Program-made: the position numbers and the translations under genes
Shown: piece by piece, positions 23,263 through 34,484 of the stretch
Position numbering within the stretch: the stretch's first letter is position 1
Layout: every line of letters begins with the position of its first letter
DNA from: Ambrosia x helenae
Taxonomy: Eukaryota > Streptophyta > Magnoliopsida > Asterales > Asteraceae
Direction: 5' to 3'
Assembly (NCBI GenBank): GCA_030844895.1
Contig: CM061227.1
Span: 112,513,603-112,577,602 of the forward strand
DNA length: 64,000 nt
The notes under the pieces: generated by a model
Databases searched by the model: none
The model's input: the letters and a program-made list of their open reading frames with translations, nothing else
What the model was told of the DNA's origin: nothing

Positions 23263-23350
23263 TTAGTTGCGTTTATGTGTTTAATGAAACATGTTTTTAT
23301 TAAATGATACATTCACAAAATTTTGAGATATTGGTTTTTGAATGCTCTTA

Positions 23351-24506
23351 GTGGAATAGAAATAAATTAAAAAACAAAGCATACACTTAAAGATGTTTGT
23401 TTTAATACTTTAATTTCAATTTAATTTTAAATAATATTCAAGTATTTAAATATAGACCTAAAATAATAAAAATTGATATGGAACTATATTACATTAATGG
23501 TAACAGGCTAAAAGCAGATGTTGATATGAGGAGTAATGTGAAGATTTGTGAAAGTTTGTTAATGTAAAACAAATGAAAATGTTTAACGAAAGTTTAAAAT
23601 GCAGATTCAATAGTACGCCTTGGTATCCAATGTTGTGGTTCGATTGTTCGAATAAGCCCTTCTGAAATAAATATTTATCTACTCGTTAAGTGTCAGGTTA
23701 CTAAGTTGACATGTTAACTTCTATCAAGCCAGAGTATATATTGGATCCACCAAAGCACCAATTTCTTAAGCATTTTCTAGGCATTCGTCTATTTCCCCTT
23801 TCAACACATTTTCAAATCTAAATAATAACCAACACATGACACAATGCTTAGAAAAAAATAAATAAATGATGGTAGCAAGTATATGACATAGTTTAAAACA
23901 TACAAACCAATCCATGAGTACGTACCATGGCATAAGAATTAGAAACAAATACAATCTACAAACTGATTAGCAGATATGTAAGAAGAAAGGCAATTACATA
24001 ACAAAAAACAAATGAAATCAAGTGCAAAGAGAATACTACCCTTTCAATATCATATCAACAACTTTTCTTTTCATAATTTCATGCGCACGTTGCAGCGCGA
24101 ACATGTTAAATCACAAAGAAATCACCAAGCTAAAATCATCGAAACAATTTACTGGTAAATGATGACGTGTTGCTGGACACTTTAAACTTGGGTGACGCTT
24201 GTTTTCATACCATTTAATTCAGCATCCACAATGCAATTCCACTAACAATATATTACTTCTATTTCATTCTCTAACTGGTGTACCCAATTTTCCAATTTGT
24301 AGATGTACAATAATAAATTGTGTAATAAACACAACTTATCACATTTTCTAATTAAAATAATAATAAATCCTTGACATTACCATGCTGATCCCTTTTAAAC
24401 ATCAATTGATCTTAAGTTGCATAAAAAATAATCAAAGGGTTTGATAAAGGAATTGTTTTTGAAGAAAATAATTGATTTATAGAAAATTAAATAATCAATC
24501 AATCAT
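23351..24506. other. Intergenic, nothing recognised
   Basis: A+T-rich sequence with no credible reading frame or repeat boundary. Stop codons are dense in all frames. Confidence 0.5.
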
Positions 24507-24626
24507 ACCCAGTATATCCCACGAATAGTAGAAACTATTGGCAGGGTCAGGGGAGGGTGAGATGTAGGCACACTTTACCTTTACCCATAAGGATAGAGAG
24601 GCTGCTTCCAGAGAGACCCCCGGCTC
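24507..24626 (-). repeat. Au-like SINE, 3' part
   Basis: On the minus strand it starts GAGCCGGGGGTCTCTCTGG and contains GGTAAAGTGTGCCTACATC and CACCCTCCCCTGACCCTGCC, ending GGGATATACTGGGT plus a TGAT repeat tail. This matches my memory of the widespread plant Au SINE. The tRNA-like head is missing or unrecognisable. Confidence 0.7.
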
Positions 24627-24998
24627 AAAAAGAGATTTCAATAATATTGTACAAGAGGGCATAAAAGGAAGAAATTAGACAAAAATTATAAATTTATACT
24701 AAGACTCTTGATATGCCATCTTAAAAAAGATCTAAATTTACCTTCTTATCCATCAAGTACCCATTATATAGTAGTATAGATATAACATATCTTTTACAAA
24801 CAACCATTTCCAAAACAAATTACACAAGTACTAATAATACAAAGGTGATTTTCATTAGTCGATCCGATTCTGGTCTTCAGTCCTCGTCCACTTTCTTTCC
24901 TGAAAGTATACATGAATATCATATTAGCCATAGCTAAGTAAGTACACATGACAAATTTTTAATATATTTTCACAGAACACTAGTCCCCTTTTTTTCTT

Positions 24999-25165
24999 CG
25001 AGACCACCGGTCTCCATTTTTATATTCTGAGACCACTCATCTCTATTTTATTTCTTGAGACCACCGGTTTCTATTTTCTTCCCCGAGACCACCGGTCTCT
25101 ACTTTATTGTTCAAAACCACCGGTCTCTAGTTTATTTTATGAGACCACCGCTCTCTAAATTCGTT
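24999..25165. repeat. Tandem repeat of GAGACCACCGGTCTC units
   Basis: Six imperfect units of about 25-32 bp, each with a near-palindromic GAGACCACCGGTCTC core followed by a T-rich spacer. A further single copy (GGACCATTGGTCTC) lies near 25255. Confidence 0.8.
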
Positions 25166-25362
25166 CTATATATATGTTTCAAATATATATCAAGCAAGTA
25201 GTAATATAAAATACTCAATTCTTATATTACAACTAACAATCATATATACTCTTAGGACCATTGGTCTCTATTTGTTCCAAACTAATATCAAACACATAAT
25301 GATATAATTATTCATATACTGATTCACAACTAATAATTATATATACTTTTAAGGGTTTGTGT

Positions 25363-25729
25363 TTTTTTTTTTTTTTTTGAACGATCAACTAAAGTATTGC
25401 GGGTACTCTGTACGCGGCTCCCAATGGCTGAAAGGGGCCCTAGACGGCCTCTAGTCCGTACGGACAGAGCCCTTCGGCCCACCCGTCTCCTGTTCCAGGG
25501 AAAACCCGGCCCACAAACCCGTCTGAAGGCACGACGGTAGTGAACGGTAAAACCTGGAGGGATCAAGAGTCGAACCCATGACCACAAGGGTCAAAGGTCT
25601 CTCCATCACTTCCCAACCACCTACCCCACCACAAGGGTGGGGGTATCCATCACATGCCTCCCGTGAGAATCGAACCCGGCTCCTCCTAAGAGAGAACCGC
25701 CCCTTTTACCACTAGGCCACATGATCAGG
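25363..25729 (-). repeat. tRNA-derived SINE with target duplication
   Basis: Minus strand. The head has GTGGCCTAGTGG (25709-25720) and GGGTTCGATTC (25667-25677), matching pol III boxes A and B, and it ends in poly-A (poly-T at 25363 on the plus strand). A 20-bp direct duplication beginning ATACTTTTAAGGG flanks it (25343-25362, 25730-25749). Confidence 0.85.
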
Positions 25730-25749
25730 ATACTTTTAAGGGTTTGTGT

Positions 25750-26420
25750 ACTTACCTCTTAAACTTAGTATCAATACTAAAGGGGTCCTTAGTTCGTCAC
25801 TCGTCAATAGTACCCACCGATTACCGCTAGTCCGCTACTAGTTGACCACCAAAGATATTATAAATCACCACCTTTTAATTTTCACCACAAATATCAATCA
25901 TCTCTACCACCATACTGATTCCTATATCATTAAGTTATTTTCTTTACCCTCACCCAATTTTAAGGCACTTCATAATATTCCTCACTATTTGACAATTGAC
26001 ACTGAAAATTTTGAAGGCTACTACTCTTTTGTACGTATACACTTGACTACTATATAACTAATAAAAAATCATTTTGTTGTGAGGAGTCATAACTAGAACA
26101 CATGTTGGAGGAAACTTTGGTGAACATCTGGCAAGATGCCATATATGTGTATAAGTAAAATGTTATCTATATCCTTCTCACTGTCAATAAAATAATCGAA
26201 TTTATAGCCACCAAATAGTACTATTGTGTTAGAAATATTGTGCCACACTTTGAACATACTAAAGGTGAAAAGGCACTACTAGAAAATGTTCTGTCTTTCA
26301 CTGATTTTAACCAATTATGCACTGTCACATTACTTAACTGATTTATTTCACTGAAACACTTTTTGTAGGCAGTACTGATCCCCTGATTTTTTTTTTCATT
26401 TAAATACAAATACCACCTGC
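25750..26420. other. Intergenic, nothing recognised
   Basis: A+T-rich, with short open stretches only and no recognisable protein pattern or repeat ends. Confidence 0.5.
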
Positions 26421-26556
26421 TATGAGCGCACCATGAGCCAGCACCCAGGCATTGTGTCGGAGTTGGCTGTGGAGTTGACCCAGGTGAACTATGCGGCTCG
26501 TTACCGCGGTAACTTTAAGCATCTCCAGGCCTAGCAACTCATGCGTCAACTCTAAG
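26421..26556 (+). pseudogene. C-terminal fragment of a SANT/Myb-like domain gene family
   Basis: One frame reads ELAVELTQVNYAARYRGNF and then KHLQA and a stop. The same C-terminus recurs at 27508-27609 (TQVEYATRYCNNFDHVHA), and similar A+T-rich 3' sequence follows both. The rest of the gene is absent here. Confidence 0.4.
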
Positions 26557-26889
26557 CTTTATCTTCTATGTTTTTATGTATTTTTATTTATGTTTAATAT
26601 TAATAAATATTGTCTTATGTTTTTTATTTACTTTTGGTTTTATTTATTTTAAACAAACGATTTAAGTAAAAAAAAAAAGCAAAATGTTGCATTAAAATGG
26701 TTATAAATAAATAAAAAAGGAATTAAAGTAAATTAAAAAATAAAAAATATACGGTTACTGGCCCGTTAGATAGAACTAGAAAACGGTTCACGGGACCCCT
26801 ACCAGCACGGGTGGCAGCGGTGTTACCGTGCTAGTAGTGAGGTACGCGTGCCCAATTCTGGTAGCGCCCGTCCCCCAAATTTCTGTTTC

Positions 26890-27110
26890 AATTATTATTA
26901 TTATTATTACTATTATTTGAGTAAATTATCAAAATGCCCTGACTTGACAAAAATGCCCCTGACTTAATTAAGAAAATTTAATTGGGTTAAGTCGTTAGAC
27001 TGTTTTGACATATTTTTTGAAAGAACAAGGAGTGTTCATACACTTTTTAAAAGATTGGGCTGGAGTGACAAATTGGACCAAACCACATGAACGGTTTTGG
27101 TAATTTACTC

Positions 27111-27162
<52 letters not shown>

Positions 27163-27170
27163 TACTACGA
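26890..27170. repeat. (ATT)n tract interrupted by a 192-bp MITE-like insert
   Basis: ATT repeats at 26890-26918 and 27111-27170 flank 26919-27110, whose ends are inverted copies (GAGTAAATTATCAAAA and TTTTGGTAATTTACTC). This looks like a small inverted-repeat element inserted in a microsatellite. Confidence 0.6.
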
Positions 27171-27329
27171 AACACTTATTTAAGCACCCCATACGCCAAC
27201 CCGTGATCTAATGCGTTAACTTACTCGTTTAATAATGTTTGACATATAAGTTTCAACTATTTTATTTTATCCACAAAAAGGGATGTTACAGCATTCAAGA
27301 TGTCTTAAATGATCATGCTCTACAACGCC

Positions 27330-27609
27330 AACGCTGCCAGGGCTCGGGAGGGACACCAGGTTTTGGGACCGTGTCCTAGCCGACTTTAACCAGCAAGTCG
27401 GTGTAAACGACAATACCATTGAAAGCCTGCGACGAAGATGGGCTGGTCTCAACAAAAATGTGATCGGTGGAGCACCTTCTACAACCGCATCTTTAGGAGC
27501 AGTTGTGCCTTGACGCGGAGTTGGCTGTCTAGTTCACGCAAGTGGAATATGCGACTCGATACTGCAACAATTTCGACCATGTCCATGCATGCCAACTGTT
27601 GCGTCTAGT
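27330..27609 (+). pseudogene. SANT/Myb-like domain gene fragment (GST T3-like annotation family)
   Basis: A frame reads FWDRVLADFNQQVGVNDNT then IESLRRRWAGLNKNVI, and after a shift WSTFYNRIF. This is the trihelix/SANT pattern found in plant proteins commonly labelled glutathione S-transferase T3-like, which have no transferase domain. A premature stop interrupts the C-terminus (ELAV stop FTQVEYATRYCNNF). It is a broken fragment, possibly from a Harbinger-type element or a dead host gene. Confidence 0.5.
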
Positions 27610-27707
27610 TTAAGTTTCTTTCATTTATGTTTGTTTTATTAATGTTTTAGTATTTTGTATTTTTTTATGTTTAATAGTAATATATTTATGTTTGTTTTAT
27701 TTAATTA

Positions 27708-28471
27708 CTAGCTGATTACCATGGGAGTGTCCCGGGGTTGAAAAATCAATATGACTTAATAAAAAGGATAAAAGATGTAAACAGTCTTAACCACTTTTAA
27801 TGCTAAAGAAAGTTGTTCTAATGTTTATACTACGAAAAGGGGCTCTCATGCTGCGTTCCCAGCAGATTAAAAAAATCCCAACTTCTTTTAATGCTAAGCA
27901 TATCGTTATAGCACATGAACATGGGCAATTCATATATGTAATAGTAGGTTTAAAAACATATATACTATCATAACACGATTAGTACTTGCCTATATATGAT
28001 TAATAAATCACCTAAACACATGTCTTTTTTTATAGCATGAACAAAAAAAAAACATTTTTTTCGTTTTTTGTATAGCACTATGGTGCTCGTTGGAAAGATA
28101 ATAAAGCGATCGTTAATTTAGTGTAATTTTTTTTTCCAAAAAAAATATCATATATAAAAGTTACTAACGTTTAAAAATTGTGAGTGGAAAATAAGAAAAA
28201 AAATAAAGATAAAAATATTAATTAAAATATTTGAAATTTTAAGATAATATATATATATATATATATATATATAGATTTTATTTAAAAAAAGAAAATAAAA
28301 ATTTTAAAAATTTATCTTTTATTTAAAATAATAAATTCAATACTATCACCTCAAAGTGCCACATGACACATTCAATGGGGGGTATTGAATGTCACTTCAT
28401 CAATATTCAATTCTTAGGCCTCCATTGAATGACAACTCATCAATATTCAATTCTTTTATTATAATTATAGA
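27708..28471 (-). mobile_element. Non-autonomous Helitron, 764 bp
   Basis: On the minus strand it begins TCTATAATTATAATAAAAG after A (28471) and ends with a hairpin (ACCCCGGGA ... TCCCATGGT, two mismatches) 7 bp before CTAG (27708-27711), followed by T. Both ends fit Helitrons inserting between A and T. It has no coding capacity. An (AT)n run lies at about 28240-28273. Confidence 0.65.
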
Positions 28472-29380
28472 TGTGTTTTAGTTTTTGTGTAATATATTTA
28501 CGTTTGTTTTATAACCGTCAAAAATACAAAAACTGTCAAAACTAAATGAAAATAGAAATAAAAAACGGTACCCAAACCATAAAGAAACTCGCGGATGATG
28601 GTCACGTGCCCACTATCAGCACCACCGGCGGCGATGTTACCGCGCTGGTAATGGGTCCCCGTGGACCTTCCTGGTTGTGCCCCGTCCCCTCATAACGGAA
28701 ATTGTTAATTACACATATGGTCCCTATGGTATACATGAATTGCATAAATGCCCTCAATTAACACGGATGGTCCCTGAGGTATACAATTTGCACTCGGATG
28801 GTCCCTACTCCTAACTGCCGTTAGTTTTCTATGTTAAGTTAATGTAAAATGTAAAATGTCCATTGTACCCTTCTAAAAGAAAAACCAATTTAATTAATTA
28901 ATATTTTTTTCTATTTAAGTATAACCACACTACCAACCCCGCTTACATAAAACCACCACCATCCCCACTTACCTGACGCCAGTGAACACCATATGAAGCA
29001 CCAAGAAAATTAAAACAAGTCTCATAGATCCTCTCTAGTTCTTTTATTCCAATTGCGAAAGTGGTTTTTAAGGATCACAAGAAACCCCGATATGTTACCA
29101 AACAGCAAAGTTGTGGACAAGTCATTCCCCTTTCACCTCCCTAACTCCGGTTGTGTGAATTTGCAACATGAATTTTCTTTGGCGGCTTGCAATTGTGATC
29201 GAGCCTGATTTGTTATTTCGTAATCAGACCGATGGTTATGGAGGATGGGCCGAGTGGCGAAGAAGGATGGTGGCTGGTGATCAGACCAGCGGTGGCGAAG
29301 ATGGAGGTTGGCGAAGAAGGATCAGGTTTTGTCAACCACTGTTCCTATACACCCTCCGACCGAATCCTCAGGCACCAACC
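28472..29380. other. Intergenic, nothing firm
   Basis: It contains phrases typical of plant element ends (ATGGTCCCTATGGTATAC, ATGGTCCCTGAGGTATAC) near 28718-28790, but I could not define an element. Open stretches near 29168-29476 have no recognisable pattern. Confidence 0.4.
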
Positions 29381-29382
29381 AA

Positions 29383-29609
29383 ACCCTCGAGTACTATCAC
29401 CGACGTTGTTCTCAAATGTATGTGTGTGTACAAAGAGGATGCAGGGGACAAGATGGGGTTGCGTGTTTTAATGTGATCTTTCCAAAGTCGCACATTTGCA
29501 CCCTCAGACCAAACCCTCAAGTACTATCGTCGACGTTGTTCTCAAATGTATGTGTGTGTACAAAGAGGATAAGGGGACAAGATGGGGTTGCGTGTTTTAA
29601 TATGATCTT
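29383..29609. repeat. Tandem duplication, unit about 120 bp
   Basis: CCAAACCCTC(G/A)AGTACTATC and the following bases, including GTATGTGTGTGTACAAAGAG and ACAAGATGGGGTTGCGTG, occur twice in tandem. Confidence 0.85.
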
Positions 29610-29902
29610 TTTTTTATTAATTTAACTTATTTATTTATGTGTTTTTTTTTTTTCAATAATTTAGGGTATTTTGGTCCTTTAACATGCATTTAACGCTGAA
29701 AATAGATGAAAGTTAGGGTTAATGACCATTATAGTTACAAGATGCATAACACAAGAAGCATATATGTAACTCAAAAATTTTGAGGACCAAAGATACATTA
29801 TGTGCGTACCATAGAAGCATCCGTCATTCCGTGTAACTAACTCTAACGAAAAAAATAAAAATAAAAAGAAAAAGAAAGAAAAGAGAAATAGAATGTCACA
29901 GT

Positions 29903-30598
29903 TAGGGGTGTTCAAAAAAATTCGAATCCGAATTCGAATCCGAAAAATCCGATAATCCGAATCCGAATTATCCGAAATTTTGGATAATCCGATTTTCGGA
30001 TATCCGAAAATCGGATAATCCGAAATTTCGGATTCGGATTCGGATCCTGATTTTGAAAATTTTCGGATAATCGGATTATCCGAATCCGAATATTAAAAAA
30101 ATATATATATATATAAATATATAATATTATATACACTACATAACACAATACACTATCCTAAATCCCTAATTCTCCTAACCAAAAGTCCATACTCCTCCAA
30201 TCCATAGCAACCGCTCTTTCTTCTCTTCTCTATAATAGCCCCCGTCCACCTCGTCTCTAACCTCCACATCCCCGTCCACCAAACGGTAACTTTTTTTTTT
30301 TTTTTACATTTTTTTGTTCCAATTTCGTTTATCTAACTTCGATTTTTATTTTTTTAACAGGTTCACGTTTTAGACATAAAAGAGAACGTTTTTTTATTTT
30401 TTTTTATAATTTTTTATTATTTTTTTTAAGTTTCGGATTATCCGTTGGATGATCCGAATCCGAATCCGAAATTCGGATAATCCGAAAATCGGATAATCCG
30501 AATTTCGGATTCGGATCCCAATATTGACTATCCGAAATTTCGGATTATTCAAAATTCGGATATCCGAAATTCGGATTATCCGAATTTGAACACCCCTA
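29903..30598. mobile_element. hAT-type MITE built of inverted ATCCGAA arrays
   Basis: The ends are TAGGGGTGTTCA and TGAACACCCCTA, flanked by the 8-bp duplication GTCACAGT (29895-29902, 30599-30606), as expected for hAT. The subterminal 150-190 bp on both sides are dense arrays of ATCCGAA and its inverse. The centre (about 30130-30410) is pyrimidine-rich with a GT...AG-like intron, possibly a remnant of a transposase 5' UTR. It ends 157 bp before the start codon of the RING gene. Confidence 0.9.
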
Positions 30599-30694
30599 GT
30601 CACAGTGACATGTATGGTCCCCACAACGGAAAGCGAAAAGCCTCCCACTCGTTTGGCCCGTTTTCCAACATTTCCGTTGAAACAACCACACGTC

Positions 30695-30702
30695 TATTTA
30701 AG
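30695..30702 (+). promoter_or_regulatory. TATA-like box of the RHA2-like gene
   Basis: TATTTAAG lies about 53-60 bp before the start codon, so transcription would begin near 30725-30730 with a very short leader. It sits just 97 bp beyond the hAT MITE end. Confidence 0.4.
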
Positions 30703-30754
30703 CAACACACTTCCTGTCATCCCCCCACGTTCATAACCCTCCTTCTTCTTCCTC

Positions 30755-31267
30755 ATGGGTTTAAACAACCAACTAACCGACGTTTCATCCGACTCTCTCC
30801 CAATCTTCCTATTATCTGTCATCGCTAACGGCGTCTGTTATCTCCGTTCCCTCCTTTTAACCTTCCTACACTCATTAGGCGTTCCTCACCACCCGTCTAA
30901 TAATAATAACAACCTAAACGACACCGTTTTATTCGACGCCGTTGGCTCAGGCTTAGCCGGACTTATTATCCTAGCCGACCAGCTCAACCTAAACCGTGTG
31001 TTCTCTTATAAATACAGTTTATCTGATGAAGGTCCGGATACAGTGACTTCTAAATGCGTCGTGTGCTTGAACTGTCTTGCTGACGGTGATCACGTGCGTA
31101 AGCTGGACTGTCGGCACGTGTTCCATAAAGAGTGCTTTGATGGATGGCTTGATCAAATGAACTTTAAGTGTCCGTTGTGTAGGTCGCCTTTGGTTTCTGA
31201 TGAGCGCGTGGAGTTAACTCGCCGGCGGTTGACGGGTGACGTCATGGATTGGTTTGCTTTCAGATGA
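30755..31267 (+). CDS. RHA2: RHA2-like RING-H2 E3 ubiquitin ligase
   Basis: A single exon of 170 residues beginning [16 protein letters not shown], which resembles the start of Arabidopsis RHA2A/RHA2B (MGL-x-x-QL-DVSSDS). A hydrophobic stretch (residues about 15-42) could anchor it in a membrane. Then come [14 protein letters not shown] and a RING-H2 finger (residues about 100-143): [15 protein letters not shown] and CPLC, with all eight zinc ligands in place. RING-H2 proteins recruit an E2 enzyme and ubiquitinate substrates; Arabidopsis RHA2 proteins act in ABA and osmotic-stress signalling. The frame is intact, and G+C content is higher than in the flanks. AATAAA-like signals follow near 31507. 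It is the only clear host gene here. Orthology to a particular RHA2 copy is inferred. Confidence 0.92.
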   Translation: MGLNNQLTDVSSDSLPIFLLSVIANGVCYLRSLLLTFLHSLGVPHHPSNNNNNLNDTVLFDAVGSGLAGLIILADQLNLNRVFSYKYSLSDEGPDTVTSKCVVCLNCLADGDHVRKLDCRHVFHKECFDGWLDQMNFKCPLCRSPLVSDERVELTRRRLTGDVMDWFAFR

Positions 31268-31568
31268 TGATTGATGAAGCTCTATATATACACGAAAGAA
31301 ATAGTTAGTTCCAAAGAAATAAGGCTTTGGCTGTAAAATAGTTCATCATGTCATGTCTTTTTGTTTTTAACTGTTTCCAGGGTTTTTTTGACTGGTTTTT
31401 AGTTTTTTACTGGAAAGGATTGATGGCAATTTTGTCATCTTTTCTTTTTATATTTTTAATCCGAATTCTCTTGGGTTTTGATTAGGGCTTCGTCTAGTTT
31501 GTTATTAATAAATAGATTTGTTACTATTTTTGTTGCTTGAATTATTCTAACTTAATAACAGACTAGTT

Positions 31569-31571
31569 TTT

Positions 31572-31604
<33 letters not shown>

Positions 31605-31955
31605 CGGAGAAGAAAACTTATATTCCACCAACAAACTAGCAAAAAGCTAGAGGTACACCAAAACAGATGAAAATCACGAAACATACATTACCAAAGCCTA
31701 AACGCCTAAGCAAAACGTCATAGACCCCCAAAACTATGCTAACCGATCAATTATCTCGACCGGAAGCATCACCTTTGACCTTGACACTTTTACACCTTTT
31801 TTCACCCGACGGCTTCTCCCTTGGATCTTGCCATTCTCTTTTTAAACCACGTCAACTGTCTCATCCCAAGGAACATCAGGGTACTGGCCAAGCCAAGTGA
31901 CAAATCCAAAGGATCAATTTTAGGTCAAACCTTTTTCCAAGACTTAGGCGCAAAG
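31569..31955 (-). mobile_element. 5'-truncated non-LTR retrotransposon 3' end
   Basis: Minus strand. It ends in a long A-tail (T-runs at 31569-31604 on the plus strand) preceded by GTTGGTGGAATATAAG. The 8-bp GACTAGTT flanks it (31561-31568, 31956-31963). The body looks like a LINE 3' UTR; no coding part is left. Confidence 0.65.
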
Positions 31956-31963
31956 GACTAGTT

Positions 31964-33920
31964 AATGGATGAAAATGATATTAACATGTTTTTTTTTAAT
32001 AGAAAACCCACTTTAAATTTAAAACTTTAGCTCATTAAAAACTCAAAAACTTATTAGCTCGTTTATAAGTTAAATACTCATTTAAACTTCAAAATTTAAG
32101 ATCTAAGGTGTATTATTTTTAATGGCTCAGACATGACGCAGATGTCAATAAGGTTGAACTTGAGCATAATATTAAGCTAATCGAACCAACTGATAAACTA
32201 CTATTATATTTCTTTTTGATAAATTAGTTTTCATTAATCCACTTACGATTACAATTGGATTTATTGTTTGAAATTAGGTTGAATACAACTATGTCTAAAG
32301 TTGGTGGTTAACCAAAACCGTTATAATCACATCGGATCGGTTATAAGAATCTAAAAAGCGAAACAAAAGATGTAGGTTTGGTTTGAGTTATATTACGAGT
32401 CTTGCTCATGTTCATCCGTAAATGACGTATAGAACATCCTCTCACCTTGAATAGAACGGATTAAACACTTCTTACCTTATATGAGAGAAATAATGTATGC
32501 TAGTTTTGTTGCCCAAGTTTGACTTGCATAATTCTTTTAAATGAATTTGGTTATTCGTGTGCTTGGTTGAGAAATGATTGGAATAGGATCAATTACTCAT
32601 ATTCGTTCATATATGCAAGGCCTTGGGGTATACTCACCTCACAACCTTGCGGAACTAAGGTCTTAAATGATCTCATGTCTATTGAGCGTTAGCCGTTAGA
32701 CATACATAATTTTTTTTATTGAAATCACTACTTTTGTTTGTATCCAAATTTTGGATATAATAAAAAAAAATATATATCAATAAAAGAAAACTATACATGT
32801 AAAATGAGAGATTTGTTTTTTGGGCCCCTCCTCAAATAAAATTATTGAGCATTCATAGCTAGTCCCTCATTTTTATGTGAGGGTGTCCCTCAAATTATAT
32901 GGGTGGGTATGAGGGGTTGTGTGTAAAGAAAAATGAGGAATCTACTATTGATCGGTATAATTTGGGTTATTTGAGAATCTTTTAGGGAAAACAGGAAACT
33001 GTATTTATTTTTTAATATTTGTTGAAAGTGGTTGTGAGTAGAGGAGAGGGAAACTGTAATGATTTTAATGTAATATGTGGTTATGATTGGTTGTGAGAAA
33101 ATAGGGGATGAGGAACGGGATGTGAATGCTAGGTAGTAACTTTTACGTAATCTTAATCGTGTCTTCTCTCAAAATATCAGTTTTATAATTCCTATATATG
33201 CATTACAAAATTTATAATATTTTTTATTTAAACCGTGTAATATATGAGTTTAAACCTAGTTTGTTATATATATCCTCTCATAGGTAAACATATAAAAAGG
33301 TATTAAATAATTAAATTGTTTCGTAAGCCTTGATCCTTGCAAGTTCCAACTAGATGTTAAGAGGAATGATTGTGACACCTATCGCCTACGGCGTACCAAA
33401 CAAATTTCAACAAAAAGATTGATGTACTTTATATTATCAGGTTTACATTATTAAAAGGGTTTGGTGATAACAAATTTAAATTGTATAAATTGTTATATTT
33501 TAACGCGTAATCTTAATCTGAATAGTAGAAGGTCACAAAGTCGATGTTCCACATATAGTATGACGGTCAAGTCAATCTATACACGTGCCGGTAAATTCAT
33601 TAAAACATCATGTATACATAAGTGGCATTGATAAACTATGCAATTGTGTTGGTAGATGGGATTAGGGACTAGGGAAAGAGGTCAAAGAAACAACCATTAA
33701 TGTGATTATGTGAGGATTAAGCCTATTTTATAAGACTAAGGGGTGTGAAACGATGAGAGCCTTTGGTGGGCTGAGGTGGAGGGCCTCACCGTCGGCATAC
33801 ACCGCCCCCGATCCCTATTTGGTGCAAACGGTGGGAATCCACCGATCCCCCCGTCCCATATTCCAAGAAAAAGTGAATTGATGATGATGATGATGATGAT
33901 GACCATGATGAGAAAAATAA
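31964..33920. other. Intergenic, nothing recognised except a (GAT)n run
   Basis: A+T-rich sequence with no recognisable gene. A short GAT microsatellite lies at about 33879-33901. A CACCGCCCCCGATCCC-type GC-rich phrase near 33800 may be an element end, but no partner was found. Confidence 0.45.
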
Positions 33921-33929
33921 TAAAAAAAT

Positions 33930-34441
33930 GACTGAATTACAAGTTCTGTCCTTTAAGTTTGTATCAGATTGCAAGGCATGTCCTTTAACTTTAAAATTGA
34001 TTGGTTTTGTACTTTATGTTTTAAAATCTTGCACGTTTTGTCCTTTGATGCTAACCCGGTTAATTTTTTTCGTTAAGTGGAGGGTAAAATTGTCTTTTTA
34101 CTCTTCCAAGGACTATTTGTGTAAGTAAATTAAGTTTTGGACAAAAAGTAAAATTGAAAATTAATATAACCCCCCTCTCTCTTAATACCTGCCAACACCA
34201 TAACCCACCATCACCACCTGCCGCCGACCACCACCGCCTGCCTGACCACCACCACTACCTGCCGCCGACCACCACCACCTGCCTGACCACCACCACCACC
34301 TGTTGACCTATTCAAAGAAATCCCAACCCGACCACCATAACCTGACCACCTACTACCAGTCGGCCACCACTGCCACCACCAGCCCACCACCTCGTTTTTT
34401 TTCTCCCCAAAAATCAAACAGAAGCAGATTGAGAAAGCAAG

Positions 34442-34484
<43 letters not shown>

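Larger units (their letters stand above)
19185..23347. mobile_element. TTA-flanked MITE-like element that contains the non-LTR element
   Basis: GAGCGTTCA at 19185 and its inverse TGAATGCTC ending at 23347 are flanked by TTA (19182-19184 and 23348-23350), the target duplication of Tourist/Harbinger elements. The long interior is then explained by insertion of the retrotransposon at about 19.8-23.3 kb. The short inverted repeat makes this tentative. Confidence 0.4.

Noticed and set aside
29168..29476. 102-codon open frame
   Set aside because: It overlaps a 120-bp tandem duplication and similar frames exist in other phases; no recognisable protein.
30394..30648. Frame rich in Ile/Arg repeats
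   Set aside because: It is a translation of the ATCCGAA arrays of the hAT MITE.
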